Shown: positions 22,793-35,112 of the stretch, piece after piece
Numbering within the stretch: the stretch's first letter is position 1
How the letters are laid out: each line of letters opens with the position of its first letter
From: Nephrocerus scutellatus
Lineage: Eukaryota; Arthropoda; Insecta; Diptera; Pipunculidae
DNA: 64,000 nt
Direction of reading: 5' to 3'
Assembly (NCBI GenBank): GCA_947095585.1
Contig: OX352763.1
Span: 68,585,024 to 68,649,023 of the forward strand
Position numbers and translations under genes: made by a program
The notes under the pieces: model-generated
What the model was told of the DNA's origin: nothing
Databases searched by the model: none
The model's input: the letters and a program-made list of their open reading frames with translations, nothing else

Positions 22793-25404
22793 GATGGCTG
22801 AATTGCGAAGCCTTAAACGTATGTAAAAAAACATTCTGAAAATTAGCGAATTTGTGAACAAACTGAATAGTGAAACTGCGATCGAAGATGTAATGGTACA
22901 TTTAAAAATGCTGCAAGATGAATGGAGCGAATAACATGTGTGATAATATCCGGGAATCTGAAAAAAACCTTGAAGTCCAAAATAAAATTGAAGATAGCTA
23001 CTTTAATCTAAAAAATCCTCTTTTATTAGCAGAACATACACGACAGTCGCAGTCACGTAATAATGACACCAATAATATGTCAATGGTTTTTTTTTTTTTT
23101 GAAAATCAGAAATCGTCCTTGGAAGAGATGACGACTATAAGGAAAGCAGGTGAAACTGAAGTGCGGTTACCAAAAGTTAACATTCCTATGTTTTCTTATG
23201 TTATACGGTTTTTCCATCATTAAAAGATTTATTCGAAACTTCGATACATAATAACCCCAAAATTCCAATGGTTCATAAACTGCAATATTTGAAGAGTCTT
23301 CTTAAAGATGATGCCGCTCAATTAGTAAAACATTTCGAGATAACTGAAAGCAACTACGATTAAGCTTGGGACAAAATAAAAACGCGATACGAAAGAAAAA
23401 ACCAAGTCTTGAAGCAGCTACTTGATCAATTCATTCAGCAGTCCCGAGTAAAAGAGGGATCAGCCAGTCAATTAATTCAGTTATGAGATACCTGCGATGA
23501 TGTAGTGCGGGGATTGAGAGTCCTGGGCGAGGATGCTGAATCTCGTGATCCATGGATGATTCACCTTTTATTAGAGAAACTGGATGAAGAGACTAAACTT
23601 GCGTGGGCCTTCTTCAACAAAGAATACTTTCCTAAATTCGATGCACTTATAAAGTTTTTTTGGGAGGCATAGCCAGGCTTGGGAAAATTGTACAACATCG
23701 AGTAAGAAAGCATCATTCATCAAGCACAAAGGAAGATTTCAAGTGAAAGCGATGCAGTCAATAGTGGCCACTACTAAAGTATGTCTCAAATGCGCAAAAG
23801 AACATTACGTGTACGAGTGTCCGGATTTCAAGCAGCTATCTGTCGACCAAAGGCGAGGATTTATTGCCGAGAAACGGTGTTGTTTCAACTGTCTCAGTCA
23901 AACACACTTTCCAAGTGCTTGTCGGTCTAAGTGGAGATGTAATTTGTGCAAGGCGCGATACCACACATTGTTACACCAGGCGAAAACAAACAAGCAAGAG
24001 GTGAGTTCAATTCCTACTCATAGTGAACAGTTTTCCACAAGTGATGTCAATACCCAACTTCAGTATGATGTTAACACTCATATGAGTTTAAGTGAGCGTG
24101 CAACTTTCCGTGCTTTGTTACCGACTGCTGTAGTAACGATCCGTGACAGAATTGGGAAAACATTTGAATGCCGTATACTACTAGACTCTGGTTCGCAAGT
24201 CTCCTTCATCACCGAGTCGTGTGCCCAAAGACTACAGGTCAAGAGAAGAAATGCGAATATCCTAGTTAAAGGGATTTCCAGTACTGGACTACAAACAAAA
24301 GGCACAATAGACGTGGAGCTTCAATCGCGATTTCAACCGCAAGAAGTCTTGCAGTTAAAAACATTTATATTAAACAAATTGCCAAAATTACCCCCTGTTG
24401 ATTTTTATGTCATTGAAGAAGTTACATCTAATTTCCAACTTGCCGATCCGGGATACAATCGCACAAGTGAAATAGATATCCTCATTGGAGCCGATGCATT
24501 TTTCCAAATTTTAAGAATAGGACAAGTCCAAAACGTCGGCAGTTACAATCAACTAGTAGCACATAATACTTTGTTCGGCTGGGTAATTGCACGAGGTTCT
24601 TCGACAAATGCAGAAAAAACCTATGGGTTAGTGACTACGTTTAAAGTCAATTTAGATGCAAACATTGATGAAACTATTCGAAGATATTGGGAACTCGACG
24701 AACCAGAAAAGGAACAACTTTACGCTCCTGATGAACTTGCATGCAAAAAAGATTTTGCTTCAACCGTTTCACGAGACAATGCCGGTAGATACACTGTACA
24801 ATTGAGGTTTAAAGAAAACTATCCAAAGTTAGGCAATTCGTACCATGGTGCCCTCCGGAGGTTTTACAGTTTGGAAAAAAGACTGAATTTAAATCGAAAA
24901 CTGAAGTCGGAATACAAACTCTTTATGGATGAATATACATATGAAGCGAATTGACGTGAATGAGGTCTTCATACGTGAAGAAGAATGTTACTACCTACCG
25001 CATCATGCCGTTATAAGGGAAGACAAAGAAACAACAAAGATAAGAGTGGTTTTTGATGGATCGGCCAAATCTACTACTGGTGTTTCCTTAAATGAAAAAT
25101 TGAGAGTGGAACTAACAATACAACCAACATTGTGAGTAATACTGACGAGACTTCGAGCTTATCGATTTGTTCTAACTGCAGACATCGAAGAAATGTTTCG
25201 GCAGATTAAAATTGCAGAACGCCACCAGAACTATCAACGAATTTTGTGGCGGTCAAGCCCAAATCAAGAAGTGGCGATACACAAACTGACATACGGTTCA
25301 TCGTCAGCACCATTTTTGGCGGTAAGGACACTGCATCAGTTGGCGAGCGATATTCAGCACACACATCCTTTGGCTTCGTCTGCTGTAAAAAGAGATTTCT
25401 ATGT
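22793..25404 (+). pseudogene. BEL gag-protease-RT N-terminus, duplicated unit 1
   Basis: Gag starts at ATG 22793 (MAELRSLKR) and stops soon after. Gag-like sequence continues through 22918-23223 and 23270-23670 with stops, including a TGA at 23483-23488 where unit 2 reads TGT. The frame 23743-24954 is open for 403 codons: paired zinc knuckles (VCLKCAKEHYVYECP; RCCFNCLSQTHFPSACRSKW; RCNLCKARYHTLLH) and an aspartic protease (ECRILLDSGSQVSFITESC). The frame 24929-25135 begins the RT (IRVVFDGSAKSTTGVSLNEK) and ends at a TGA where unit 2 has TGG. The unit is cut in the RT at RDFYV by the duplication junction near 25404. Confidence 0.8.
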
Positions 25405-27392
25405 CCTTGAAGTCCAAAATAAAATTGAAGATAGCTACTTTAATCTAAAAAATCCTCTTTTATTAGCAGAACATACACGACAGTCGCAGTCACGTAATAA
25501 TGACACCAATAATATGTCAATGGTTTTTTTTTTTTTTTGAAAATCAGAAATCGTCCTTGGAAGAGATGACGACTATAAGGAAAGCAGGTGAAACTGAAGT
25601 GCGGTTACCAAAAGTTAACATTCCTATGTTTTCTTATGTTATACGGTTTTTCCATCATTAAAAGATTTATTCGAAACTTCGATACATAATAACCCCAAAA
25701 TTCCAATGGTTCATAAACTGCAATATTTGAAGAGTCTTCTTAAAGATGATGCCGCTCAATTAGTAAAACATTTCGAGATAACTGAAAGCAACTACGATTA
25801 AGCTTGGGACAAAATAAAAACGCGATACGAAAGAAAAAACAAAGTCTTGAAGCAGCTACTTGATCAATTCATTCAGCAGTCCCGAGTAAAAGAGGGATCA
25901 GCCAGTCAATTAATTCAGTTATGTGATACCTGCGATGATGTAGTGCGGGGATTGAGAGTCCTGGGCGAGGATGCTGAATCTCGTGATCCATGGATGATTC
26001 ACCTTTTATTAGAGAAACTGGATGAAGAGACTAAACTTGCGTGGGCCTTCTTCAACAAAGAATACTTTCCTAAATTCGATGCACTTATAAAGTTTTTTTG
26101 GGAGGCATAGCCAGGCTTGGGAAAATTGTACAACATCGAGTAAGAAAGCATCATTCATCACGCACAAAGGAAGATTTCAAATGAAAGCGATGCAGTCAAT
26201 AGTGGCCACTACTAAAGTATGTCTCAAATGCGCAAAAGAACATTACGTGTACGAGTGTCCGGATTTCAAGCAGCTATCTGTCGACCAAAGGCGAGGATTT
26301 ATTGCCGAGAAACGGTGTTGTTTCAACTGTCTCAGTCAAACACACTTTCCAAGTGCTTGTCGGTCTAAGTGGAGATGTAATTTGTGCAAGGCGCGATACC
26401 ACACATTGTTACACCAGGCGAAAACAAACAAGCAAGAGGTGAGTTCAATTCCTACTCATAGTGAACAGTTTTCCACAAGTGATGTCAATACCCAACTTCA
26501 GTATGATGTTAACACTCATATGAGTTTAAGTGAGCGTGCAACTTTCCGTGCTTTGTTACCGACTGCTGTAGTAACGATCCGTGACAGAATTGGGAAAACA
26601 TTTGAATGCCGTATACTACTAGACTCTGGTTCGCAAGTCTCCTTCATCACCGAGTCGTGTGCCCAAAGGCTACAGGTCAAGATAAGAAATGCGAATATCC
26701 TAGTTAAAGGGATTTCCAGTACTGGACTACAAACAAAAGGCACAATAGACGTGGAGCTTCAATCGCGATTTCAACCGCAAGAAGTCTTGCAGTTAAAAAC
26801 ATTTATATTAAACAAATTGCCAAAATTACCCCCTGTTGATTTTTATGTCATTGAAGAAGTTACATCTAATTTCCAACTTGCCGATCCGGGATACAATCGC
26901 ACAAGTGAAATAGATATCCTCATTGGAGCCGATGCATTTTTCCAAATTTTAAGAATAGGAAAAGTCCAAAACGTCGGCAGTTACAATCAACTAGTAGCAC
27001 ATAATACTTTGTTCGGCTGGGTAATTGCACGAGGTTCTTCGACAAATGCAGAAAAAACCTATGGGTTAGTGACTACGTTTAAAGTCAATTTAGATGCAAA
27101 CATTGATGAAACTATTCGAAGATATTGGGAACTCGACGAACCAGAAAAGGAACAACTTTACGCTCCTGATGAACTTGCATGCAAAAAAGATTTTGCTTCA
27201 ACCGTTTCACGAGACAATGCCGGTAGATACACTGTACAATGGAGGTTTAAAGAAAACTATCCAAAGTTAGGCAATTCGTACCATGGTGCCCTCCGGAGGT
27301 TTTACAGTTTGGAGAAAAGACTGAATTTAAATCCAAAACTGAAGTCGGAATACAAACTCTTTATGGATGAATATACATATGAAGCGAATTGA
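25405..27392 (+). pseudogene. BEL gag-protease, duplicated unit 2
   Basis: Unit 2 restarts in gag (LEVQNKIEDSYFNLKNP). The gag frame 25847-26110 (LLDQFIQQSRVKEGSASQLI, MIHLLLEKLDEETKLAWAFF) is a DUF1759-type BEL gag. It ends at TAG 26108, shortly before the open frame 26181-27392 with zinc knuckles and the protease motif LLDSGSQ. Unit 2 is nearly identical to unit 1, with single-base differences such as QVKRR to QVKIR. Gag forms the particle and the protease matures the polyprotein. The 403-codon frame overlaps the RT frame by 26 nt at 27367-27392, and this -/+1 break is present in both units, so it predates the duplication. Confidence 0.8.
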
Positions 27393-29649
27393 CGTGAATG
27401 AGGTCTTCATACGTGAAGAAGAATGTAACTACCTACCGCATCATGCCGTTATAAGGGAAGACAAAGAAACAACAAAGATAAGAGTGGTTTTTGATGGATC
27501 GGCCAAATCTACTACTGGTGTTTCCTTAAATGAAAAATTGAGAGTGGAACTAACAATACAACCAACATTGTGGGTAATACTGACGAGATTTCGAGCTTAT
27601 CGATTTGTGCTAACTGCAGACATCGAAGAAATGTTTCGGCAGATTAAAATTGCAGAACGCCACCAGAACTATCAACGAATTTTGTGGCGGTCAAGCCCAA
27701 ATCAAGAAGTGGCGATACACAAACTGACATACGGTACATCGTCAGCACCATTTTTGGCGGTAAGGACACTGCATCAGTTGGCGAGCGATATTCAGCACAC
27801 ACATTCTTTGGCTTCGTCTGCTGTAAAAAGAGATTTCTATGTGGATGATTTTCTATCCGGCGCTGATCATGTTAATGAAATACGAAGTCTAAAAAGTGAA
27901 ATGACCAAAGTAATGAAGGAGGGAGGATTTCATCTTCGAAAATGGAAATCAAATCTGCCTGAATTATCAGAATCTGCTACTGATAAGACAATAACGATGG
28001 ATGATTCAAGCACAATCAAAGTTCTGGGACTTCAATGGAATCCGTTACTAGATGTGTTTTCATTTAAGGTGAATTTGTTAACTGAGTCAGCACCTACGAA
28101 AAGGAAAATGCTGTCAGAGTCTTCGAAAATCTTCGATCCACTTGGACTTCTATCACCAGTTACAATTATACTAAAAATAATATTCCAGCAGTTGTGGTTG
28201 GCAAGGCTTGATTGGGACGATCTCTTACCAGATGAAACAACGAAACGATGGGCTGAAGTGCGACGTGATATGAACGAGCTAGAAGAGATCAAAATACCGA
28301 GACGTGTCAACTATGGCGAAGAAGTATAACTGCATGGGTTTAGCGATGCGAGTGAGAGAGCATATGCAGCAGTAGTTTATCTGAGGTCAATTGATGAAAA
28401 TGGACATGTGCAGACTAACATCGTAGCGGCGAAAACCAAGGTAGCACCATTAAAGTACATAACTCTACCGAGGCTTGAACTTTGTGCGGCGGTTCTACTG
28501 GCGAAGCTGTTAAAAACCATTATGGCCATTACTAAAAATGTGACAAAAGTGTATGCTTGGTCAGACTCCCAAATTGTCCTGGCCTGGCTAGCCGACTATC
28601 CGTCAAGGTGGAAGACATTTGTGGCAAATAGAGCCAGCGAAATTCATGAGAGTGAACCTTTGGCCAACTGGAACTACGTATCATCAAAAGAAAATCCGGC
28701 TGATCCTGCATCAAGGGGATTACATCCTGCAGCCCTAGTTAAATCTAAATTATGGTGGGAAGGGCCAGTCTGGTTGCGACAGACTAGTGAGAAATGGTCA
28801 ATTACAAATAAATTAGATGTCGACTTGCATCAAGAACAGCGGAAATCATATCCATTGGCGTCCTTACACGCAACAGTTAAAAAGGAGTTAATTGAGCAGC
28901 GTATTTCTGAGATGTCTTCGTTCTCAAGATTGCGAAGAGTTCTCTCCTACGTGTTCCGATTCATCTATAATGCCAGGTCAAATCAATCTCAAAGAAAATC
29001 AGGTGTCCTTTCAGTTCAAGAGTTGAGAGAAGCGACCCACGCATGCCTCAAATGCGTCCAAGAGTAACATTTTAAATGCGAATTAAACAATTTATACAAA
29101 TATGGCTGTGTCCCCAAAGGAAGCAAACTGGAGTCTTTAAGCCCATTCATAGATTCGGGTGGTATCCTGCGAGTTGGTGGACGACTGGAGAAGGCGAATA
29201 TCGGATACAACCAAATGCATCAGATTATTTTACCTAAATCTCATGAGTTGAGTAAACTGATTATCTCGCACACTCATGATCGGAATTTCCATACTGGTCC
29301 TTCTTTGACAGCGCATCTAGTCAAACAACAATATTGGATAATTAATAGTAGAAATATGGTGCGACATATACTGCGAAACTGTGTAATCTGTGTCCGAATG
29401 CGAGCGAAAATTAGCACACAAATCCTGGCAACCCTACCAGCAGAGCGAGTTAATCCTTCCAGACCGTTTAGTAGATGCGGCGTGGACTACGCGGGGCCCA
29501 TTACCATAGTAAATAGTAAGCAAACGAGGAAGAGGAGCGAAACTTATCATTCCTACATCGCTGTCTTTGTGTGTATGGCCACGAAGGGTGCGCATCTGGA
29601 ACTTGTAAGCGATCTTACGCGTTCCAGACGCGTTCATTGCAGAGCTTAA
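27367..29649 (+). pseudogene. BEL pol: RT, RNase H, integrase N-terminus
   Basis: One reading frame spans the stretch with two nonsense codons (TAA at 28327-28329 and 29065-29067, each consistent with a CAA to TAA change). RT: VVFDGSAKSTTGVSLNEKL, motif A VLTADIEEMFRQIKI, HKLTYGTSSAPFLAVRTLHQ, and motif C RDFYVDDFLSGADH, intact. RNase H: LHGFSDASERAYAAVVYL, YAWSDSQIVLAWL, NYVSSKENPADPASRG. Integrase: HHCC finger (HTHDRNFHTGPS...NCVICVRMR) and the first core Asp region (RCGVDYAGPIT, VCMATKGAHLEL). The frame ends at 29649, where the core is deleted. Confidence 0.85.
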
Positions 29650-30085
29650 AAGGTTTCCGGCAAGAAGGGGAGTTCCTGCTCACATATTCAACATCGATTC
29701 CTTAACACCTGGCCATTTTTTAATTGGTTCAACTCCATACTCCTTTCCTGATGAAGAATTTAATGAAGTGCCTGATAATCTTTCAAGATGGCAAAACATT
29801 CAAAAACGACTGCAAGGTTTTTGGAAAAGATATCAATTGGAATATATCACACATCTTCAACAGCGTCACAAATGGAAAGGCCAAGAGGAAAACTTGAAAC
29901 CTGGAGATGTCGTGTTTATAAAGGACCAAACCTTACATCCATGTAATTGGTCTTTAGGAAGAATCACACAAGTTCGTCATGGCGATGATGGGAACATCAG
30001 AGCAGCAACAATAAAGACGGCAACCTCCACTTTAAAGCGGCCTATTGTAAAGCTGAGCTTACTTCCAACCAGCGAGATAAATTAA
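29650..30085 (+). pseudogene. BEL integrase C-terminus after catalytic-core deletion
   Basis: The sequence goes from RRGVPAHIF (about 29660-29690) straight to NIDSLTPGHFLIGSTP (about 29690-29735). In BEL/Pao integrases these are separated by roughly 100 or more residues holding the second Asp (SDNGTNF) and the catalytic Glu. The frame 29768-30085 then gives the C-terminal domain (LSRWQNIQKRLQGFWKRYQL, LKPGDVVFIKD). The element could not integrate with its own enzyme. Confidence 0.8.
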
Positions 30086-30109
30086 CGGTGTCCGTGAAGG
30101 CCGGGAGTA

Positions 30110-30553
30110 TGTTAGGGCGAAACGTCATTAAATTAAACATGGAAATCGGAACAAGTAAAAGTTGTGTTTCGAGTTCAGGCATATCGTCGATCGCGCCTAA
30201 ATTGATGTGCCTATATAGCATCAATCGCAGCTAACTTCAACGAAAAAGTATCGTATGGCAATTCATTGTAAAAAAGGTCCTCACAGAAAACTTGCTCTAA
30301 TGTATTCTTGTAAAATAATTTATATTAATAGAAACTTGCACCAATTTCTTTCTGTTTATAATTTGTTAAAATTTGATTAACGTAAAGTTAAGGATGTAAA
30401 AGAGCAAATTACATAATTGCTACGAGTAAAAATTAAACATTCATTCTTATCTTTTAAAGTAATAAATTGTGAAAATATAATTGAAATAATTAAAGCGACA
30501 ATTTAATCTTGAAAAGCGAATTATAATTGAATTAGTAAAGCGACAATTAAACA
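30110..30553 (+). repeat. BEL 3' LTR
   Basis: It starts TGTTAGGGCGAAACG and ends GACAATTAAACA, 444 bp. A purine-rich tract (GTGAAGGCCGGGAGTA) lies just before it as the likely polypurine tract. GCATG at 30554-30558 completes the target duplication. Confidence 0.85.
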
Positions 30554-30842
30554 GCATGGATTACCCTTTCCATGTTCTAAGTAGTCAGCGCTCGTTTTCC
30601 CAGGATGCTTAAGTTGCATAATTGTTATCATAGGCGAACGACCGCTGGTCATATATTATATATATATTATGCTATTGCAAATATTGTTTACTTTTGTTCT
30701 CATGCACCGAGTGTGCTATTAAAGAATGCATATTGATTTTTATATCTTACTTTAAACTTTGTGAGGCAGAGTCGAAGTAGGGTCGAAATTCGTTGTTTTT
30801 TAGGCATTATTAGTTATGTGGTCGCTGGTGCGATCCCTCACA
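30554..30842 (-). mobile_element. Gypsy A 3' LTR (copy 1), proximal part
   Basis: This is the TGTGAGGGATCGC end of the LTR (minus strand, at 30842), split from 21661-22128 by BEL. Just before it on the minus strand is the polypurine tract AGGAAGGGGAG (30843-30853). At 30559-30575 it carries ATTACCCTTTCCAT where the other two LTR copies read ATGGAAAGGGTAAT, a small local inversion. Confidence 0.75.
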
Positions 30843-33800
30843 CTCCCCTTCCTGGGGAAAAATGAGAAATCATGAAACATCTAGATTTCTTCTTTTCCGC
30901 GCCACTTGTGCAATAAGAGATCTTAAAATTTCTACAAGGAAATTTTGTTTTACAATGTTTTGACATTGTTTTTCTTTTCGTTATTTCAAAAGGTTATGTT
31001 ACATACAAAAAAAATACATTGCGTTGTAGGATTCTTGAATAACTAATTTTTGAGTTGGATAAATTTTGTTATTGTTGTAATCTCAGGAAATAAAGCTTGA
31101 TAATTGTATATCAGCAGTCGTAACAGAACTGAACTGTCTCTTTATTAAATCCCATTTCATGTCTTAATATATATGTAAGGATAACTAAGTATAAATATAA
31201 GTTAGTATAAGTATGAATAATATAAGTGTTGCCAAGAGTTATGAACTCTTTTCTTTTATTTACTGTGAACAATTATTAACTCATTACATTATTTTTCATT
31301 AGAAGTAACAATCTTTGTTTTGTATTAATAAATGGTTTTGGTTAGTATAAGTAATATTTCTTAATTACTGGGGTATTTTTAAAGTAATTTGATTTTTATT
31401 TTGTATTAATAAATGGATTTTCTTAGTAATAACAATAGTTCTTAATTACTGGGGTATTTTTGAAGTAATTAGATTTTTATTTTGTATTAATAAATGGCTT
31501 TGCTTAGTATTAATAATATTTCTTAATTACTGTGGTATTTTTTAAGTAATCTCTTTTTTATTTTGTATTAATAAATGGTTTTGCTTAGTATTAATAGTAT
31601 TTCTTAATTACTGGGGTATTTTTAAAGTAATTTGATTTTTATTATTCTTGTATTTGATCATACTACTTTTTCCTGACGTTATATATTCTATTGATTTTAT
31701 CTTTTATTTTTTTTTTAGAAGGAAGAAAAAAAAATATCATTTTTAATCTAAGCTGAATAAAAATTGCTTCAGTATGTACACATAAAATTTCTTCAATCGG
31801 TTTTTATGGACCTTCGTTTTCTTTCAATCGTATTTGTTTATTAATATTACTCTTTCTTCAGATAACACTTCATATGGCCCTATGTAAATAGGATCCACTT
31901 TTCTTTTACTTTCGTTTCTCAACAAAACTAAACTACCTACTTCAAAACTACTGTGTTTACTTCTAGCCTTCCTATCATAGTCGGTTTTTCTATCGTTTTT
32001 TCTGTCTAGAAGTGTATCTCTCGTATCTCTATGAGCGATTTGTAACGTTTGTCTTAAGTCGATTACGTAATCTTCATAGTTGTATATTGGTTCTACATGC
32101 CTTGTTAAATTTGAAGGTCCGAATATTTATTCAAACGGTGTTTATCCTGTTTCTGTATTTACTGTGGTGTTTTAACAAAATACGTAATATGGTAACCAAG
32201 TACACCAGTCGGTATGCTTATCGGATACAAAGCTTATGGGAATTTTCAGACGCTCCTTTTACTGTTCTATTTTCAGTAATTTGCACATATCCTTAAAGAT
32301 TTTGTTTATAAATTCTGTTCATTGATCAGAGGCTATAGTTTTTGGAACTCCATATCTCCTCCTTTACTCCTTTTGCTAGTGTAGCCTGCTTATTTCGGAT
32401 TGGAATTCCGTGAATTTGGTCATTTCGTCTTGTAATGTGTGTACGTACCTATATCCATTAACTGATTCGTCTAGAGGACCTACTAAGTCCAAGTATATTT
32501 TGTCGAAACTTGATTCGGCAGTTTAAGTATTATCCATTGGCTGTTTTTGGGTGTTATGTGTTTATTTTCCTGATATATTGTACAATGCTTTACATAAACA
32601 TGATTTACATAATCGTTGAGCAATATTTTGTTTTTATGAGGATAGGTAATTTCTATACATTTATTTATTAGATGCACCTCTACATTACTTTCCTTAAACA
32701 TATCTCCTAAGATTTTTTGAAACTCACGAATTTTGTATTCTCGACGGCCGTCTTCTAGTTTCTTAATTTCTTTTTTTGTAATGTATAATTTATTAATTGA
32801 TAATGGTCCGCAGATGCGATGCACGTCCCTCGACAACAAATAGCAAAATCTTGTCGGGTTGTAGTGCCATCCTTCTTATGAGTATACAATTCTTCACTGG
32901 TACGTATGCCAGGATTATATCAATATCTTTTATTTGATATTCCTCGTCCTCAAAAACTGTTACATATTTTTAGCACAATTATTTTGCTTCCATGCTCTGG
33001 TGGCTTAAGAAGCTCTGATTACACGATTTTTTTTTTGTGCTTCGGGTACCTGTTTGTCCGTTGGATTTTTCTGTATTGATTTTTCTGCTTGTGATTTAGA
33101 CCTTGTTATGACACATATGTGGAGGTGTTCAAGTTGGTCAGAATCCCATTTTATGCGACTTAAAGCATCAGCTGTACAATTATCTTTTCCGGGTGTATAT
33201 TCGATGTGAAAATTGTATTCTTCTACTAGCAGTCTGAATTTTGTTAATCTACTTGAGGGTTCTTTAAGGGAAAAAAGATATACTTGTGGTCTGTGGTCTG
33301 TAATAATTTGGAACTTTCTACCGAACAAATATTGTTGGTAGTGTTTTATTGTCCAAACTATGGCCAGTAACTATTGTGGCAAAATTTGGAGTGAATTTAC
33401 GGTAGTAATTAGCAAATGATACGAATTTTCTTACATCGTCTGCATTTATGGGAATAGGATAATTGCTGATTGCTGCTGATTGTGTCGGATCTGGGTGAAT
33501 TCCCATATCGGAAATAATTTGTCCTAGATATAATACTTTTTTTTCGTAGGAAAGCACACTTTCCTGGGTGAATAATTAGGTTTACTTCCCTAAATCGTTT
33601 TAACACGTCTATAAAATTTTTGTTATGATCAATGAGATTTCTACCAAAAACTATTAGGCCATCAAGGTACACAAAAGAGCGTGAGTACGTAAGTCTGGCC
33701 AACGCTATTGACATCATCCTTGAAAATTAGCTGGGTGAGATTTTTAGTCCCATTGGTAGTCGTTTTAGATGAAAGTGACCGTCCTCCGTTGAAAATGCTG

Positions 33801-33960
33801 TCATGGGTCTACTTTTTGGTTCTAGTTCCATTTGGTAGTATTCTTGATTAAAACATGAAAAATCTACTGCTCCTCCTACCATGTCGTAAATGTCGCTAAT
33901 GTTGGTTAATGGGAATTTATCGTCCTTTTTTCTCTCATTTACGTTCCTGTAATCTATAAC
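30843..33960 (-). mobile_element. Gypsy A interior, copy I (RT to 3' end)
   Basis: Minus strand, from 33960: RT (NVNERKKDDKFPLTNISDIY, then SIALARLTYSRSFVYLDGLI where the YLDD motif reads YLDG, and DVLKRFREVNLIIHPGKCAF), RNase H end (IEYTPGKDNCTADALSRIKW), integrase linker and zinc-finger region (32483-32839) and a decayed integrase core (SVNGYRYV... at 32400-32470, onward to about 31830). An AT-rich 3' region with 81-bp repeats follows. The style is that of the 17.6/297-type gypsy group. Truncated upstream at 33960 by the tandem-duplication junction with LOA sequence. RNase H is largely deleted and many stops are present. Confidence 0.7.
31321..31644. repeat. Four tandem 81-bp repeats in the gypsy A 3' region
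   Basis: Units begin TGTATTAATAAATGG at 31321, 31402, 31483 and 31564, each containing CTTAATTACTG(G/T)GGTATTTTT. The spacing is 81 bp throughout. The second gypsy A copy has only about two units (38985-39120), so the array length changed between the copies. Confidence 0.9.
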
Positions 33961-34051
33961 TTTTCCTAGATCCTTATGGTATCACAACGGACCTTCATGG
34001 TCTAAGTGCGTCGGTTTTGACTGGCGGCCACTTCAACCTAACCAAACCTAA
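33961..34051 (+). mobile_element. LOA 3' end fragment at the duplication junction
   Basis: The 91 bp starting TTTTCCTAGATCCTTATGG match 19283-19372 (TTTTCCTAGATCCTTGTGG), including the CCTAACC tail and the same join to Pao sequence. The left neighbour is gypsy A RT, so this is the breakpoint of a tandem duplication and not a fresh LINE insertion. Confidence 0.8.
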
Positions 34052-34882
34052 CGGTATGGTATCTTCGCGTATAACAACTAGATCCTCTATTTTCAGGTTC
34101 GGTTGCGCCCTTTGCTATTCGGACGCTGTTGCAATTCGTTTATATAATCTCTCGACCAACTTTTTCACAACAACTATGTTATTTTCTGTATTTGTGCTCT
34201 TAATTTAAGTTTATTGTCTGGGATCTATTGAACAATCGCACCGAAAGGTTGAATAAGGGGCTCTCCAATTGCGTTAAAAATGACAAGTCTGCGCGGATAA
34301 TAGACGAGAGTTCATTACTGCGCTTGTTTGAGCTAGGATTACCACGAAGGCGCTGCTCGTCAAATTATGCGGGCCAACGATTCTTCTTAAATGGTATTTC
34401 ATGGATTTAACCGCGGCTTCACATAACCCTTCTTGGTGTGGCGCCATTGGCGTAATGAATCGCCTTTCTTACCATATTTTTGAAGATTCTTCGGCATATC
34501 CATTCCATTCCAAGTCCGCAACATTCGTGCCAATTCTTTCTCTGCGCCCGTGAATTTTTTTTTGTACCACGACTAACTAGATCGGCTGGATTATCTGCCG
34601 ACGGTACATAACGTCAATTGGAGTCTGATGGTAGGCGCTGAAACTTCTGCACCCGATTATTAACAAAGATTATTAGTTTAGCCAGGCCGTTCAATACCCA
34701 TGCCAACACCACTTGAGAGTCTGACCACAGCGTTGTTTTAACGTGCAACAAATTCGAAGTCTGTTTGATAGAGCAACTGAGTTCGCTCAGTAATCTTGCT
34801 GCGCCATAGTTCCAATCTTGGCACCGTAATGAGTTTCATGGGTGCTACATGCATTTTTACAGCGACCAGAATGTTTTCGACT
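34052..34882 (-). mobile_element. Pao-type retrotransposon, copy 2, integrase to RNase H
   Basis: This matches Pao copy 1 from 19373 on (integrase C-terminus), then jumps near 34555, losing about 960 bp present in copy 1 (19910-20868), to the RNase H and connection region (FVNNRVQKFQRLPSDSN-like, MKLITVPRLELWRSKITERT). It continues after an inserted LTR at 37316. It ends at GACT (34879-34882), the target duplication of that LTR. Confidence 0.75.
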
Positions 34883-35077
34883 TGTGAGGACCAAAATTCT
34901 TGTGGCCGAATTTTGTTCACACAAGACATGCCATATAGTTTTTTCCACAAATTCGGGTGCACCCTGTACCCACACAGTGCAGCCAACAAATGCATATAAA
35001 AGTAAAACAACATCACGCCACCGGACTGGCCAATCAGATCGCAAGACGTGACTTAAAGATTTTGCAATGCAAAATGC

Positions 35078-35112
35078 TATAAAAAAGGCGAGCACCCAGG
35101 CTATCGCTCGCT
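35078..35112 (+). promoter_or_regulatory. Candidate LTR promoter of family C
   Basis: TATAAAAAAGG at 35078-35088 is followed about 25-30 bp downstream by CTCGCTTAGTTC, a plausible start site. The position, about 200 bp into the LTR, would define a short U3. Confidence 0.5.

Larger units (their letters stand above)
22129..30553 (+). mobile_element. BEL-type LTR retrotransposon with internal duplication
   Basis: This complete insertion has a 5' LTR (22129-22438), 3' LTR (30110-30553) and 5-bp target duplication GCATG (22124-22128 and 30554-30558), inside a gypsy A LTR. The interior encodes gag with zinc knuckles, an aspartic protease, RT, RNase H and integrase typical of BEL/Pao. About 2437 bp (22968-25404) are tandemly repeated at 25405 onward, giving two gag-protease-RT N-terminal units. 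It is defective: stops in gag and pol, a frameshift between protease and RT, and a deletion that removes most of the integrase catalytic core. The LTRs differ in length because the 5' LTR lacks about 120 bp. Confidence 0.85.

Noticed and set aside
23743..24954. 403-codon frames (also 26181-27392) as an intact host gene
   Set aside because: They contain BEL-type zinc knuckles and the LDSGS protease and lie between the BEL LTRs; they are element genes in duplicate.
33961..34051. Independent second insertion of a 5'-truncated LOA LINE
   Set aside because: The join to Pao is at exactly the same base as at 19372/19373, so duplication explains it better than two insertions at one site.
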